A stretch of 64,000 nt of DNA from Bacilli bacterium (GTDB lineage Bacteria; Bacillota_I; Bacilli_A; RFN20; CAG-288), in NCBI GenBank assembly GCA_022647725.1, contig JALCLG010000001.1:1590001-1654000 (forward strand), in the 5' to 3' direction. How positions within the stretch are numbered: position 1 is the first letter of the stretch; each line of letters starts with the position of its first letter. Shown one piece after another: positions 44,009 to 51,882 of the stretch. The notes under the pieces were generated by a model. It worked only from the letters and a program-made list of their open reading frames with translations. It made no database searches and was not told the origin of the DNA. The position numbers were made by a program, and so were the translations under genes.

Positions 44009-44172
44009 TCCCTAGCGTTAAATGTGGTTCTCCCTTTAATTTAAGAGCGGGCACCGCAGTGAGAGTTTAGGATACCGACATTGGGACATTGCTGTTCCGT
44101 CAGCTTTCAACACCGCTCCGACGATATAGGCACCCATAACTGATGTGATGGAAACGCGCTTCAATCTAGGTA
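43979..44172 (-). ncRNA. Candidate 6S RNA
   Basis: A stretch of about 190 nt with no gene is bounded on the minus strand by a promoter and a perfect terminator (CGGCTGCC/GGCAGCCG with loop, then T-rich). The predicted 5' end (TACCTAG) pairs with CTAGGGA just before the terminator, closing a long rod with internal bulges, as expected for a 6S RNA that mimics an open promoter. Size and terminal-stem layout fit; primary sequence is not conserved enough to be sure. Another abundant small RNA remains possible. Confidence 0.45.
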
Positions 44173-44177
44173 CCTTT

Positions 44178-44205
44178 ATCTTAGCACACGGCCTCGGAAA
44201 AACAA
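44178..44205 (-). promoter_or_regulatory. Promoter of the candidate small RNA
   Basis: On the minus strand TTGTTT (44200-44205) and TAAGAT (44178-44183) have 16-nt spacing. The predicted start falls at the first base of the closing stem. Confidence 0.5.
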
Positions 44206-44215
44206 TAGGGAAAGA

Positions 44216-44740
44216 CTACGCCTTGGTGGGGATGGTCTCGAGCAGGTCTTCGCCTTTGATCTCTTCGCGGATGGCTAAGCCATAGAAGCCCTGCTGTCTC
44301 AGGGCCTCGCTTAAGACGATGGCCACGGAATTGGCAAGATTCAGGCTCCTGGCATCAGGAGCCATCGGAATGCGGATGGTCTGCGACAGATGAGCCTTCA
44401 GGACATCCTTAGGGATGCCGGTCGATTCGCGTCCGAACATGAACCAATAGCTCTTCCCGGCATTGGAATAGTCCTTGCCGGAATAGACGTTCTTGCTGTA
44501 GCGGGTCACATAGTAGCCCTGCTCCGAGCCATGGACCTTCAGAAAGTCATCGATGGTATCGAAGCGTTCGATTGCTATCCCGATGCCGTAATCCATCTCC
44601 GCCCTCTTGAAAGCCTTCTCCGACAGGTCGAAGGTGACATTGCCGATGATGGTAAGGGCACAGTCAAAAGCCATGCAGGTCCGGATGATATTGCCGGTAT
44701 TGGCAGGCTTCTCCGGCTCAAAAAGAACAACGCGGTTCAT
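44216..44740 (-). CDS. trmL: tRNA (cytidine(34)-2'-O)-methyltransferase
   Basis: This 174-residue single-domain SPOUT enzyme methylates the wobble ribose of tRNA-Leu. It starts with MNRVVLFEPEKPANTGNIIR, continues with FMFGRESTGIP and ends with the IPMAPDARSLNLANSVAIVL knot, all characteristic of TrmL (YibK). The ATG at 44740 overlaps the pepP stop (ATGA); an upstream extension lies within pepP. Third gene of proS-pepP-trmL. Confidence 0.94.
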   Translation of the reverse strand: MNRVVLFEPEKPANTGNIIRTCMAFDCALTIIGNVTFDLSEKAFKRAEMDYGIGIAIERFDTIDDFLKVHGSEQGYYVTRYSKNVYSGKDYSNAGKSYWFMFGRESTGIPKDVLKAHLSQTIRIPMAPDARSLNLANSVAIVLSEALRQQGFYGLAIREEIKGEDLLETIPTKA

Positions 44741-46509
44741 CGCTTGAAAGGAAGACAGCAATCCAACAGGTAGGCTTTCAGCTCCGGATCATTCTCACAG
44801 AGCGGCAAAAGCTTCTCCTGGGTCATGGCCAGATAATCGTTCAGCCAGGAAAGCTCGGTATCGTCTAACATCGCGACATCGATGCCGGCCCGGTCATACG
44901 GACAGTAGGTGATGGTCTCAAACTTATAGAAGATGCCTTGGTCGTTGGTAAAGGCCGGCACGATCAAGAGCTCGTTCTCCAGACGGATGCCATAGTGATG
45001 GTCCTTATAGACACCGGGTTCGATGGTGATCACCTGACCGGGCTGTAAAAGCCCGTCATCCAGCACACCGGGACGGGTGTAGTAGCGGAAGCCGATGGGA
45101 CCTTCGTGAACCGGACCCATATAGCTGACGCCATGTCCGGTGCCGCACTTGTAGTCCAGTCCTTCACGCCACATGACTTCGCGGGCAGAGAGGTCAATGG
45201 AATGTCCGGAACAGCCATGCTCAAAGATGACACGGGACAAAGCAATCTGACTCTTGAGCGTCAAAGTGTAATCGTGGACGATGCTCGGATCCGGATGAGC
45301 GTTGACTAGGAACGTCCGGGTGATATCCGTCGTTCCGCCGTAATACTGTCCGCCGCTGTCGACCAGCAGAAGCTGGTTAGCCCGGGTCAAAGGAGAATGG
45401 ACTTCCTGGGTCGGGGCGTAATGCATCATCGCGGCATTGCTGTCGCAGGCAGCAATGGTCTCGAAGGAGAGGTCGTAGCAAAGGGGATTGGTCTTGCGGA
45501 GGGCATCGATATACTCGGCACAGCGTTCCTCGTCCAAGCCTTTGTCGATGTTGTCGTGGATGAACTTGCTCAGCCGTAAGACGGCATAGCCATCCAGTTC
45601 ATGGATGTGTTTGGTATGGTCAATCTCCACCGGGCCTTTGACGGCCTTGAAAAGACTGGCCGGCGACATCGCATCCACCAGAGCAGAGACATGCTTGACG
45701 ACCTGGGCATTGGCTTTCTTGACGTCCACCAAGATTTTCTCATGGCGGGTATCTAGGAAGCTGACGATGTCCTCATAGGGATGGATGACGACCTTGTCTT
45801 CCTTGAAATCCGCGGGCACCTTATGGGCATCGATGAAAAGATGGATCAGTCCGTTGGCTTCCAGGAAAAGATAAGAATAGAAAACCGGCGTATAGGGGAT
45901 ATCGTTGCCGCGGTAGCCCAGCACATAGCTGATGTCATCCAAGGCGGTCAGAAGGACGCTTTCGGCCTGATGGTCTTTGGCATAGGCTAAGATCTGACTG
46001 ACCCGCTCTTTGAGACTGGTCGACAAGAGGCTCGGATCGACCTTCCAGATCTTGCCCTGGGGCAGACTCGGCAGTCCTTTGACCAAGAAGCTGTAATCCA
46101 AGGAGACGATCCGGTGCAGGTCATCGACATAGAAGGAACGGAGTTCCCGTAAGGAGAAGAGAAGCCCGTTCAGACCTAAGGGATACAGGTTATGGGTCTT
46201 CACAAAGTCCGTCAGGCTTGGGACACCCGGTTTTCCGGCTTTCACCAGCTCACAGGAGGTGCCCTGAAGATCGCCTTCGGCCTCGACCCAGAAACGGCCG
46301 TCCGTATAAAGGTAGGCTTTGTCCAAGGTGACTAGGAGGGTGCCGTCGCTGCCTTTGAAGGCACAGAAATAGAAACGGGGATACGTGTAACGGCTCGTGG
46401 CCTCCTCGGAAAGATGAGGATCCGTTGCCGGAATCACATAGGCCTTCAGTCCGTCGCGGGCCATCTGGGCCTGGAGGACTTTGATTCTCTCATCAAAAAC
46501 GTTCGCCAT
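44737..46509 (-). CDS. Xaa-Pro aminopeptidase (M24B)
   Basis: Releases N-terminal residues preceding proline. The 590-residue protein has the eukaryotic-type three-domain build: two creatinase-like N-terminal domains (AYVIPATDPHLSE, ALDDISYVLGYRGND) and a pita-bread catalytic domain. Metal ligands are visible in LLVDSGGQYYGGTTDITR, GTGHGVSYMGPVHEGP, TIEPGVYKD and IRLENELLIV. It starts 2 nt after the proS stop. Cytoplasmic. Confidence 0.94.
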   Translation of the reverse strand: MANVFDERIKVLQAQMARDGLKAYVIPATDPHLSEEATSRYTYPRFYFCAFKGSDGTLLVTLDKAYLYTDGRFWVEAEGDLQGTSCELVKAGKPGVPSLTDFVKTHNLYPLGLNGLLFSLRELRSFYVDDLHRIVSLDYSFLVKGLPSLPQGKIWKVDPSLLSTSLKERVSQILAYAKDHQAESVLLTALDDISYVLGYRGNDIPYTPVFYSYLFLEANGLIHLFIDAHKVPADFKEDKVVIHPYEDIVSFLDTRHEKILVDVKKANAQVVKHVSALVDAMSPASLFKAVKGPVEIDHTKHIHELDGYAVLRLSKFIHDNIDKGLDEERCAEYIDALRKTNPLCYDLSFETIAACDSNAAMMHYAPTQEVHSPLTRANQLLLVDSGGQYYGGTTDITRTFLVNAHPDPSIVHDYTLTLKSQIALSRVIFEHGCSGHSIDLSAREVMWREGLDYKCGTGHGVSYMGPVHEGPIGFRYYTRPGVLDDGLLQPGQVITIEPGVYKDHHYGIRLENELLIVPAFTNDQGIFYKFETITYCPYDRAGIDVAMLDDTELSWLNDYLAMTQEKLLPLCENDPELKAYLLDCCLPFKR

Positions 46510-46511
46510 GG

Positions 46512-47948
46512 TTAATACGCCCTGTCGAAGTAGATCACCTTGTCGGCCTTGTTGCCGGAAAGCGGATCCTTGTCATCAAACGGCGTCTCATCAAACGGCA
46601 GGACCCGCGGCGTGGCGTTATAGGTCTTCTTCATATAGGCTTCCTCTTCCGCGGTATCCTCGGCCATCATCCGGACAAAGCCCTTGTGGTTGTTGAGGAC
46701 ATCGCTGATCTCGGCTTCGTTGTGGCAGGTGACGATATGGCTCTTCAGATAGTCATAGGCCTTCTGATACATGCCGTCCTGGGCTTCCTTAAGCTCCACG
46801 AGGACTTCCGAGGCAATCTCACCGATCGGTAACGGTTTCTTCAAAGAATCGAAGCGACGGGTCATCGTGACCACGCCGTTGGCGAGGTCCTTCGGACCGA
46901 TTTCAATCCGTAACGGGACACCTTTCATCTCATACTGGCTGAACTTCCAGCCCGGCGTCTTCGGAGAATCATCCAGATAGACCCGGACGCCTTCCTTCTT
47001 CAGCTGATCCTCAACGCTTCTCGCGGTCTCCATGACGGCCGGATTATCCTGAGCACGGATGGGGATGATGACGACCTGCGTCGGAGCGATCTTCGGAGGC
47101 AGGACCAGACCGTTGTCATCGCCGTGCACCATGATGATGGCACCTAAGAGACGGGTCGACGCACCTTCCGAGGAATAATGCGGATAGCTCATCTGGTTGT
47201 TCTTGTCCTGGAAGCGGATGCCGAACTTCTCGCAGAAGCCGGTTCCCAGATAGTGGGTCGTGCCGCACTGCAGCGCCTGGCCATCCGGCATCAGGCCTTC
47301 GATGGTATAGGTCGAGACGGCACCGGCAAACTTCTCGCTTTCCGGCTTGGCGCCCATCACAAACGGAAGAGCCAGCATCTCTTTGCCGAGATCATAATAA
47401 ATCCGTAAGACGGAAAGGGCAAAAGCCCGGGCCTCGTTCTCCGTGGCATGAAGCGCATGGCACTCCTGCCAAAGGAACTCGGCACCGCGGAGGAACGGAC
47501 GGGTGGTCTTTTCGGCCCGTAAGACCGAGCACCACTGGTTGTTCATCATCGGCAGATCGTTATAGGAATGGACGACATCCTTGAAGTAATCGCAGAAGAG
47601 CGTCTCGCTGGTCGGACGGACGACCATGGTATCGCTAAGATCCTTGCCGCCGGCTCTCGTGACTTCAAAGCATTCCGGCGCAAAGCCCTGGATGTGCTCC
47701 TTCTCCTTATTGAGCAGCGACATCGGAATCAAGGTCGGAAGGTAGACGTTGCGGACGCCGATGGCCTTGAAACGCATATCCAGATACTTCTGGATCTCTT
47801 CCCAAAGGGCGTAGCCATCCGGCCGGTAGATGATGAAGCCTTTGGTAGCGGCATAATCCATCAGTTCGGCTTTCGTGCAGACATCCGTATACCACTGCGT
47901 CAGATCAGCACTCTTACTCGCCACGGCTGTGACTTTCTTTTCTGCCAT
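46512..47948 (-). CDS. proS: Prolyl-tRNA synthetase, archaeal/eukaryotic type
   Basis: The 478-residue class II synthetase has motif 2 (VLRAEKTTRPFLRGAEFLWQE), the KPESEKFAGA and CGTTHYLGTGF active-site segments and motif 3 (GDDNGLVLPPKIAP). The C-terminal extension is of the short type-3 form, without the bacterial editing insertion. Such ProRS is common in mollicute relatives and some Firmicutes. ATG 47948 (MAEKK) has AGGAG upstream; an open extension to 48038 overlaps the upstream gene and is not conserved-looking. Confidence 0.95.
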   Translation of the reverse strand: MAEKKVTAVASKSADLTQWYTDVCTKAELMDYAATKGFIIYRPDGYALWEEIQKYLDMRFKAIGVRNVYLPTLIPMSLLNKEKEHIQGFAPECFEVTRAGGKDLSDTMVVRPTSETLFCDYFKDVVHSYNDLPMMNNQWCSVLRAEKTTRPFLRGAEFLWQECHALHATENEARAFALSVLRIYYDLGKEMLALPFVMGAKPESEKFAGAVSTYTIEGLMPDGQALQCGTTHYLGTGFCEKFGIRFQDKNNQMSYPHYSSEGASTRLLGAIIMVHGDDNGLVLPPKIAPTQVVIIPIRAQDNPAVMETARSVEDQLKKEGVRVYLDDSPKTPGWKFSQYEMKGVPLRIEIGPKDLANGVVTMTRRFDSLKKPLPIGEIASEVLVELKEAQDGMYQKAYDYLKSHIVTCHNEAEISDVLNNHKGFVRMMAEDTAEEEAYMKKTYNATPRVLPFDETPFDDKDPLSGNKADKVIYFDRAY

Positions 47949-47970
47949 AAGGGCATGCTCCTTGTTTATT

Positions 47971-49836
47971 TCAGACGTTCTTCCCCGCACTGGGCAGAAC
48001 GAGAGTCGACGACGTATCAAACGAGTGAATCGGCTCATCTCCGGCCGGCCTCAGGGAACGGGTTTCCTTCAACAGGTACTCGATCTTCTCCGGTGGCAGG
48101 ACTTCCGGATGGCTGGAGAGGGCGGATAATTCCGTGCACTCCAGGATCTGGGCTCCGTAATGGACGGCAATCTCGAAGGCATCGTAGTTGGTAAGATCCA
48201 GATACGTCAGCTTGGCCGTGAAGTTGCGGTAATTGTTCTGCACCAGGCCAAGACTGTTACGGACTTTGGAATCGTCAAGCTTCGTGGTGAAGCGGCTGTC
48301 AAGGACAAAGAAGGAAGCATAGCGCAGCAAGGTTTCCGGCAGGGACGTGGCGGCATTGGCGAAGATCAGGGCAATCCGGTAACCGGCATCATAGAGCGAC
48401 TGGAAGGTCTTCCGTAAGGCAATCCGGTCGGAGAAATAGGTGAGGAGGTCGTCTTCCCGGAAAGCCAGGATCCAGCGCGGCAAGGCCTGATTGCGGCGGT
48501 TGATTCCTAGCCGCTTGATGGCTTCCTGGGTGGCGGTAATGAAGGTGTTGACTTCCGCATACGGCAGTTCGAGGAAGACATTGGGGTTATCGACCCGGTT
48601 CAGGGTCAGGCAGACCCGCTCTTCCAGATAGCCATAGAGCGGCGAGACGTTGATTTCACACTTCCGGGCTTCCTTCAAGAGCTCGCTTAAGTCCTGGACG
48701 GAGGTGCCATAGGGGACCGGCTTAAGAACATAGAAGTCCTGATAGCCCGAGGCCAACGAGAAGGTGGCCTGATAGTAAAGCCGCAAGGTCTGGTTCTGAA
48801 TGACCTTCTGAATATCGCTCTGGTTCTTCAACGTGATTTCCAGGGTTTCCAGGGCTTCCTTATCATAAAGCAAGTAGTGAGCCGTGGAATTGCCGGAGGC
48901 GATGAGGTTTGCCATCCGATGGGCCTGATCCATGGCCGTCTCAAAGAGATGGCTAGAAAGAGTTCCCAAGGTAAAGCCGATGGCAATGGTGACCTTGCTG
49001 TCGGCAAAGGAGGCATTGATGCAGGTCTGGAGACTGGTATTCAGGGTGGCGGCGAAGTTCATCACCATGGCCTGGGAGATGGAACGGCGGTCTACCAGAA
49101 TGCTTTCGGATTCGTTGATGGGAAGATAACGGACATCATAGCCTAAGAAGCGGGAAATCACTTCCTCGATCCGGCCGCTGATCTTCTTGAGATAGTCATC
49201 CTTTTCAAGGACCTTCTTGTCCTGACGGTAAAGCTTCACATAATAAACGCCTAAGACCGCCACGGCTCCGGCATCATCCATGAACTCCTGAGCAGCGGGC
49301 AGTGAGAGCAGGGTGTATTTCTTCAGCTGACCTTTAGCCTTGGTCGATGCCTTCAGCGGATTCTCCAAATACGGCAGGAAAGTGGACTCGAAGTGAATCC
49401 GATGCTTCTCCGGAGAGATGCCCTTGAATTCGAGAATCGAGGGACGGGTGATCCGCTCATGGCCTAAGACGACTTCCGCCTGCAGGTATTTCGGGAACTT
49501 GGCACCGGAGACGATTTTCTGAAGCCAGAGTTCGACTTCATGGCTGTCCTCCGAGGTGAAGCTCTTCTCAAAGGCTTTCGTAGTCATCGGCGCATTCTGC
49601 TTGGCCAGATTGCTTAAATCAAAATAAGTGAAGGTCTTTTCAACGTAGTCATACGTGAAAATACGGACGTTGGTATCCATTTGTTCCTTGTTGGCTTTCT
49701 TCCGACCGAAATGGTGGAAGGCCAACACCTGGGAAACGATGAAAGCCGCAAGGAGAATCCCGATCACCACGTAGAAGGTAACCACGATGGGGAAGGGAAT
49801 CACGCGCTGACTAGTCAAAATGAGATAATTAGCCAT
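47971..49836 (-). CDS. Membrane-anchored degenerate GGDEF-EAL protein
   Basis: A 621-residue protein with one transmembrane helix at about 17-39. Residues 200-325 resemble a GGDEF domain, with KVTIAIGFT and an AMDQAHRMA helix where active enzymes have the SIG strand and AD-A-Y helix, but the GGDEF loop is NESES. Residues 345-570 resemble an EAL domain: LRLYYQATFSLASG matches the YYQP start, while EAL is replaced by VLK, the DDFGTG loop by FANAATS and EGVE by ECTE. It can neither make nor cleave c-di-GMP by normal chemistry. The start is set at 49836 because the upstream ATG lies inside the -10 box. It precedes proS by 22 nt. Confidence 0.72.
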   Translation of the reverse strand: MANYLILTSQRVIPFPIVVTFYVVIGILLAAFIVSQVLAFHHFGRKKANKEQMDTNVRIFTYDYVEKTFTYFDLSNLAKQNAPMTTKAFEKSFTSEDSHEVELWLQKIVSGAKFPKYLQAEVVLGHERITRPSILEFKGISPEKHRIHFESTFLPYLENPLKASTKAKGQLKKYTLLSLPAAQEFMDDAGAVAVLGVYYVKLYRQDKKVLEKDDYLKKISGRIEEVISRFLGYDVRYLPINESESILVDRRSISQAMVMNFAATLNTSLQTCINASFADSKVTIAIGFTLGTLSSHLFETAMDQAHRMANLIASGNSTAHYLLYDKEALETLEITLKNQSDIQKVIQNQTLRLYYQATFSLASGYQDFYVLKPVPYGTSVQDLSELLKEARKCEINVSPLYGYLEERVCLTLNRVDNPNVFLELPYAEVNTFITATQEAIKRLGINRRNQALPRWILAFREDDLLTYFSDRIALRKTFQSLYDAGYRIALIFANAATSLPETLLRYASFFVLDSRFTTKLDDSKVRNSLGLVQNNYRNFTAKLTYLDLTNYDAFEIAVHYGAQILECTELSALSSHPEVLPPEKIEYLLKETRSLRPAGDEPIHSFDTSSTLVLPSAGKNV

Positions 49837-49852
49837 AGTTTGGAGCTCTTCC

Positions 49853-49882
49853 ATTATATATTTTCTTGAGTGCGAATATCAA
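49853..49882 (-). promoter_or_regulatory. Promoter of the degenerate GGDEF-EAL gene and proS operon
   Basis: On the minus strand TTGATA (49877-49882) and TATAAT (49853-49858) have 18-nt spacing. The -10 box overlaps an in-frame ATG, which rules that codon out as a start. Confidence 0.8.
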
Positions 49883-49902
49883 TTTATGTTTTAATAATGT
49901 CG

Positions 49903-49908
49903 TATAAT
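49903..49908 (+). promoter_or_regulatory. -10 element of the acpP promoter
   Basis: TATAAT lies 38 nt before ATG 49947, divergent from the proS-operon promoter. No clear -35 is visible. Confidence 0.5.
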
Positions 49909-49946
49909 AGATAGCAACCTGAAAAGGTTCGCGGAAGAGGGATACT

Positions 49947-50192
49947 ATGGATATCTATCAAAAATTAGGCGAGCTGCTGACTAAGGAGTTTAAGCGCAAG
50001 AAGTTCGATATGTCGAAGATCACTCCGGAAACAGAACTTTCAAGTCTGGGTCTGGACAGCCTCGATATGGCTGAACTGATCATCAACATCGAAGAGGAAT
50101 TCAACCTTCCCGAGACCACCCAGGAAGAAATGATGGAACTGAAGACCGTCAAGGACGTCAAGGAATTCATCGAAAAGAAACTCTCCAAGTAA
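49947..50192 (+). CDS. acpP: Acyl carrier protein
   Basis: This 81-residue acidic helical protein has the phosphopantetheine attachment motif GLDSLDMAELI with Ser38. It carries growing acyl chains for fatty acid and phospholipid synthesis. Length is normal. AGAGGG lies upstream. No other fatty-acid gene is adjacent, so it may be a stand-alone or secondary ACP. Confidence 0.95.
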   Translation: MDIYQKLGELLTKEFKRKKFDMSKITPETELSSLGLDSLDMAELIINIEEEFNLPETTQEEMMELKTVKDVKEFIEKKLSK

Positions 50193-50215
50193 GCCGCATA
50201 AAGTTCAAAAACCTG

Positions 50216-50244
50216 TTGCAAACAGCGTGCCGATTTGGTATATT
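50216..50244 (+). promoter_or_regulatory. Promoter of the tRNA-Asn/tRNA-Glu unit
   Basis: TTGCAA (50216-50221) and TATATT (50239-50244) are separated by 17 nt, ending 10 nt before the mature tRNA-Asn. Confidence 0.7.
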
Positions 50245-50254
50245 TGTTAACGCT

Positions 50255-50330
50255 GCCTACTTAGCTCAGTTGGTAGAGCGCCCGGCCGTTAACCGGAAGG
50301 TCGTAGGTCCGAATCCTACAGTAGGCGCCA
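50255..50330 (+). tRNA. tRNA-Asn (anticodon GTT)
   Basis: The 76-nt cloverleaf has acceptor GCCTACT/AGTAGGC with encoded CCA, D-arm GCTC/GAGC, anticodon loop CCGTTAA and T-arm GTAGG/CCTAC. The top pair of the anticodon stem is a C-A mismatch. Confidence 0.95.
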
Positions 50331-50367
50331 TCTTTGTTTACTCGAAGGCTTCTAAACCAGCCTTTCT

Positions 50368-50443
50368 GGCCTGATGGAGAAGCGGTTAACTCATATCCCT
50401 TTCAAGGATACATTCGCGGGTCCGAACCCCGCTCAGGTCACCA
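50368..50443 (+). tRNA. tRNA-Glu (anticodon TTC)
   Basis: The 76-nt cloverleaf has acceptor GGCCTGA/TCAGGTC with encoded CCA, anticodon stem ATCCC/AGGAT with TTC in the loop, and T-arm GCGGG/CCCGC. It is cotranscribed with tRNA-Asn and followed by a terminator. Confidence 0.95.
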
Positions 50444-50452
50444 CGAAATCAT

Positions 50453-50480
50453 GTCCGTCCGCAAGGGCGGACTTTTCTTT
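50453..50480 (+). terminator. Terminator of the tRNA unit
   Basis: GTCCGTCC, a GCAA tetraloop and GGGCGGAC are followed by TTTTCTTTT. Confidence 0.9.
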
Positions 50481-50786
50481 TGCCGCTAAGAGATTGTTTC
50501 CACGCTATCTGCCGCTCGCAAATCTCTTTCCCGCCTCCAAGAGACACGTCTTTCAAGAAGAAACGTTTCCTGTTTCGTAAGGGGGAATCCATGACTTTCC
50601 GCTTTCTGACTCTCGGAAAAAAGTCAAATTCGCGAGAAAACTGCCTTGTTTTCACTCTGCCTGGCAAGATTGGACACCGGTCGCGGAAAGTGTAACTATT
50701 CTTAGTTAGAGAAAAGATTTCCTGCGCAAACAAGAGCCTTCTCTCCAAGCAAAAAGAGCCACTGCCTATGGCAAAACTTTTTTTCC
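50481..50786. other. Intergenic region, 306 bp, unassigned
   Basis: No gene of known type. A 34-codon frame starting at ATG 50591 with AAGGGGGA upstream is basic and not family-like. The inverted repeat TAACTATTCTTAGTTA (about 50694-50709) and a short GCCA/TGGC hairpin followed by a T run near 50750-50785 hint at a small transcript end, but the evidence is weak. Confidence 0.35.
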
Positions 50787-51350
50787 GTGTCGAAATTGCT
50801 GACGATGGTCTTTCTGGGATTAGGCTTCATCGGTTATGTGGTCTATCTTTTCGTCAACACCTCTCTCAACGGTGTCGTTCCGGCAGATCACATCGGCTGG
50901 TTCGTCTTCGATGTCCTGATCTTCGGTGCCATCATCGTGGGCAGCTGGGTCAAGAAGGCTAATCCCATCGTGATTCCTTGCATCCTGGTCCTGGTGGTCG
51001 TCAATCTGGCTGTCAACAGCATCGATCACCTCGCTGATTTCGCTAGGCTGAATGACCCTGATTATGGCTTGTTTTATTGGTGGCACAGCCTGAAGGCAGT
51101 GACTTGCTTTTTGGCTTTGATTGCCTTCTTGCTGACCTACCTTCTTCCCAAACAGGCCAAAATTCTGAATCTCATCGGCATCGTGCTGCTTTTCGTTAGC
51201 GGCCTGTCGTTTATGGCTGCCGCCATCTTCTGCTTTGCCAAGTCGGGTGTGGCCAGCGGCATCTGGTATAGTTCGCTGTTCCTGATCTGGTTGGGCCTGG
51301 TCTTCTGTTCTCTCTACGTTCAGAACGAACGTCAGCCGAAGGCAGCCTGA
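50787..51350 (+). CDS. Hypothetical multi-pass membrane protein
   Basis: The 187-residue frame begins at GTG 50787, or alternatively ATG 50805; neither has a good SD. Five to six hydrophobic helices span it, for example VFLGLGFIGYVVYLFV, WFVFDVLIFGAIIVGSW and LIGIVLLFVSGLSFMAAAIF, with short loops. No family recognised. It lies after a T-run hairpin, so its transcription start is unclear. Confidence 0.7.
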   Translation: MSKLLTMVFLGLGFIGYVVYLFVNTSLNGVVPADHIGWFVFDVLIFGAIIVGSWVKKANPIVIPCILVLVVVNLAVNSIDHLADFARLNDPDYGLFYWWHSLKAVTCFLALIAFLLTYLLPKQAKILNLIGIVLLFVSGLSFMAAAIFCFAKSGVASGIWYSSLFLIWLGLVFCSLYVQNERQPKAA

Positions 51351-51459
51351 TTCCTTTTCAATCCGGAGTTTCGTCAAAAGTGAAAAAGGTTACAGCTAAC
51401 GAATAATAGACAAGCTGTTGCCAAAGTGTATAATATTCTCAAGAAAAGAGGAATTCCCT

Positions 51460-51822
51460 ATGGAAAATGCGTCAAAGATTATGTATCGGATTGCCAACAT
51501 CTTCAACTGGATTGCTTTGGTCTTAGGTGTGCTTTGCCTGGTGTTGGGTATTGTCTGCATGGTCAATCCGAATATTACCAACGGTCAGAATACGGTCGAG
51601 GAAGTCACCGCTGCCGGTATCACCTTGATTGTGGCTGCCGTCTGGATCCTGATCTGGAACATTCTCCTCATCGTCTTGACGCGTAAGGCTGCCGAAAAAG
51701 GTTCCAGCCAGAACTGGGATATCCTGTTCCTGATCTTCGGCATCTTAGGCGGATCGATCTTCTACATCTTAGGCGGCATCTTCGGCATCATCGGTCACGA
51801 AGACAGTCACGCTGCGAAGTAA
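51460..51822 (+). CDS. Small membrane protein, 120 aa
   Basis: Three hydrophobic helices (about 11-33, 50-70 and 88-110) are separated by short loops; the last is Gly/Ile-rich (GILGGSIFYILGGIFGIIG). ATG 51460 has AGAGGA upstream and TATAAT at 51429-51434. A longer frame from 51418 starts before the -10 box and is rejected. Unknown function; it may share a role with the neighbouring membrane gene. Confidence 0.78.
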   Translation: MENASKIMYRIANIFNWIALVLGVLCLVLGIVCMVNPNITNGQNTVEEVTAAGITLIVAAVWILIWNILLIVLTRKAAEKGSSQNWDILFLIFGILGGSIFYILGGIFGIIGHEDSHAAK

Positions 51823-51844
51823 CTGAAGTCCTTCAGCGATTAAC

Positions 51845-51878
51845 AAAATGGTCTCTGCCGCTGGCAGAGGCCATTTTT
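51845..51878. terminator. Bidirectional terminator
   Basis: AAAATGGTCTCTGCC pairs with GGCAGAGGCCATTTT around GCT. It lies between convergent genes. Confidence 0.93.
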
Positions 51879-51882
51879 CAGC

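Noticed and set aside
47949..48038. Extended N-terminus of ProRS
   Set aside because: The extra 30 residues overlap the upstream gene, are Arg-rich and have no SD, while AGGAG precedes ATG 47948.
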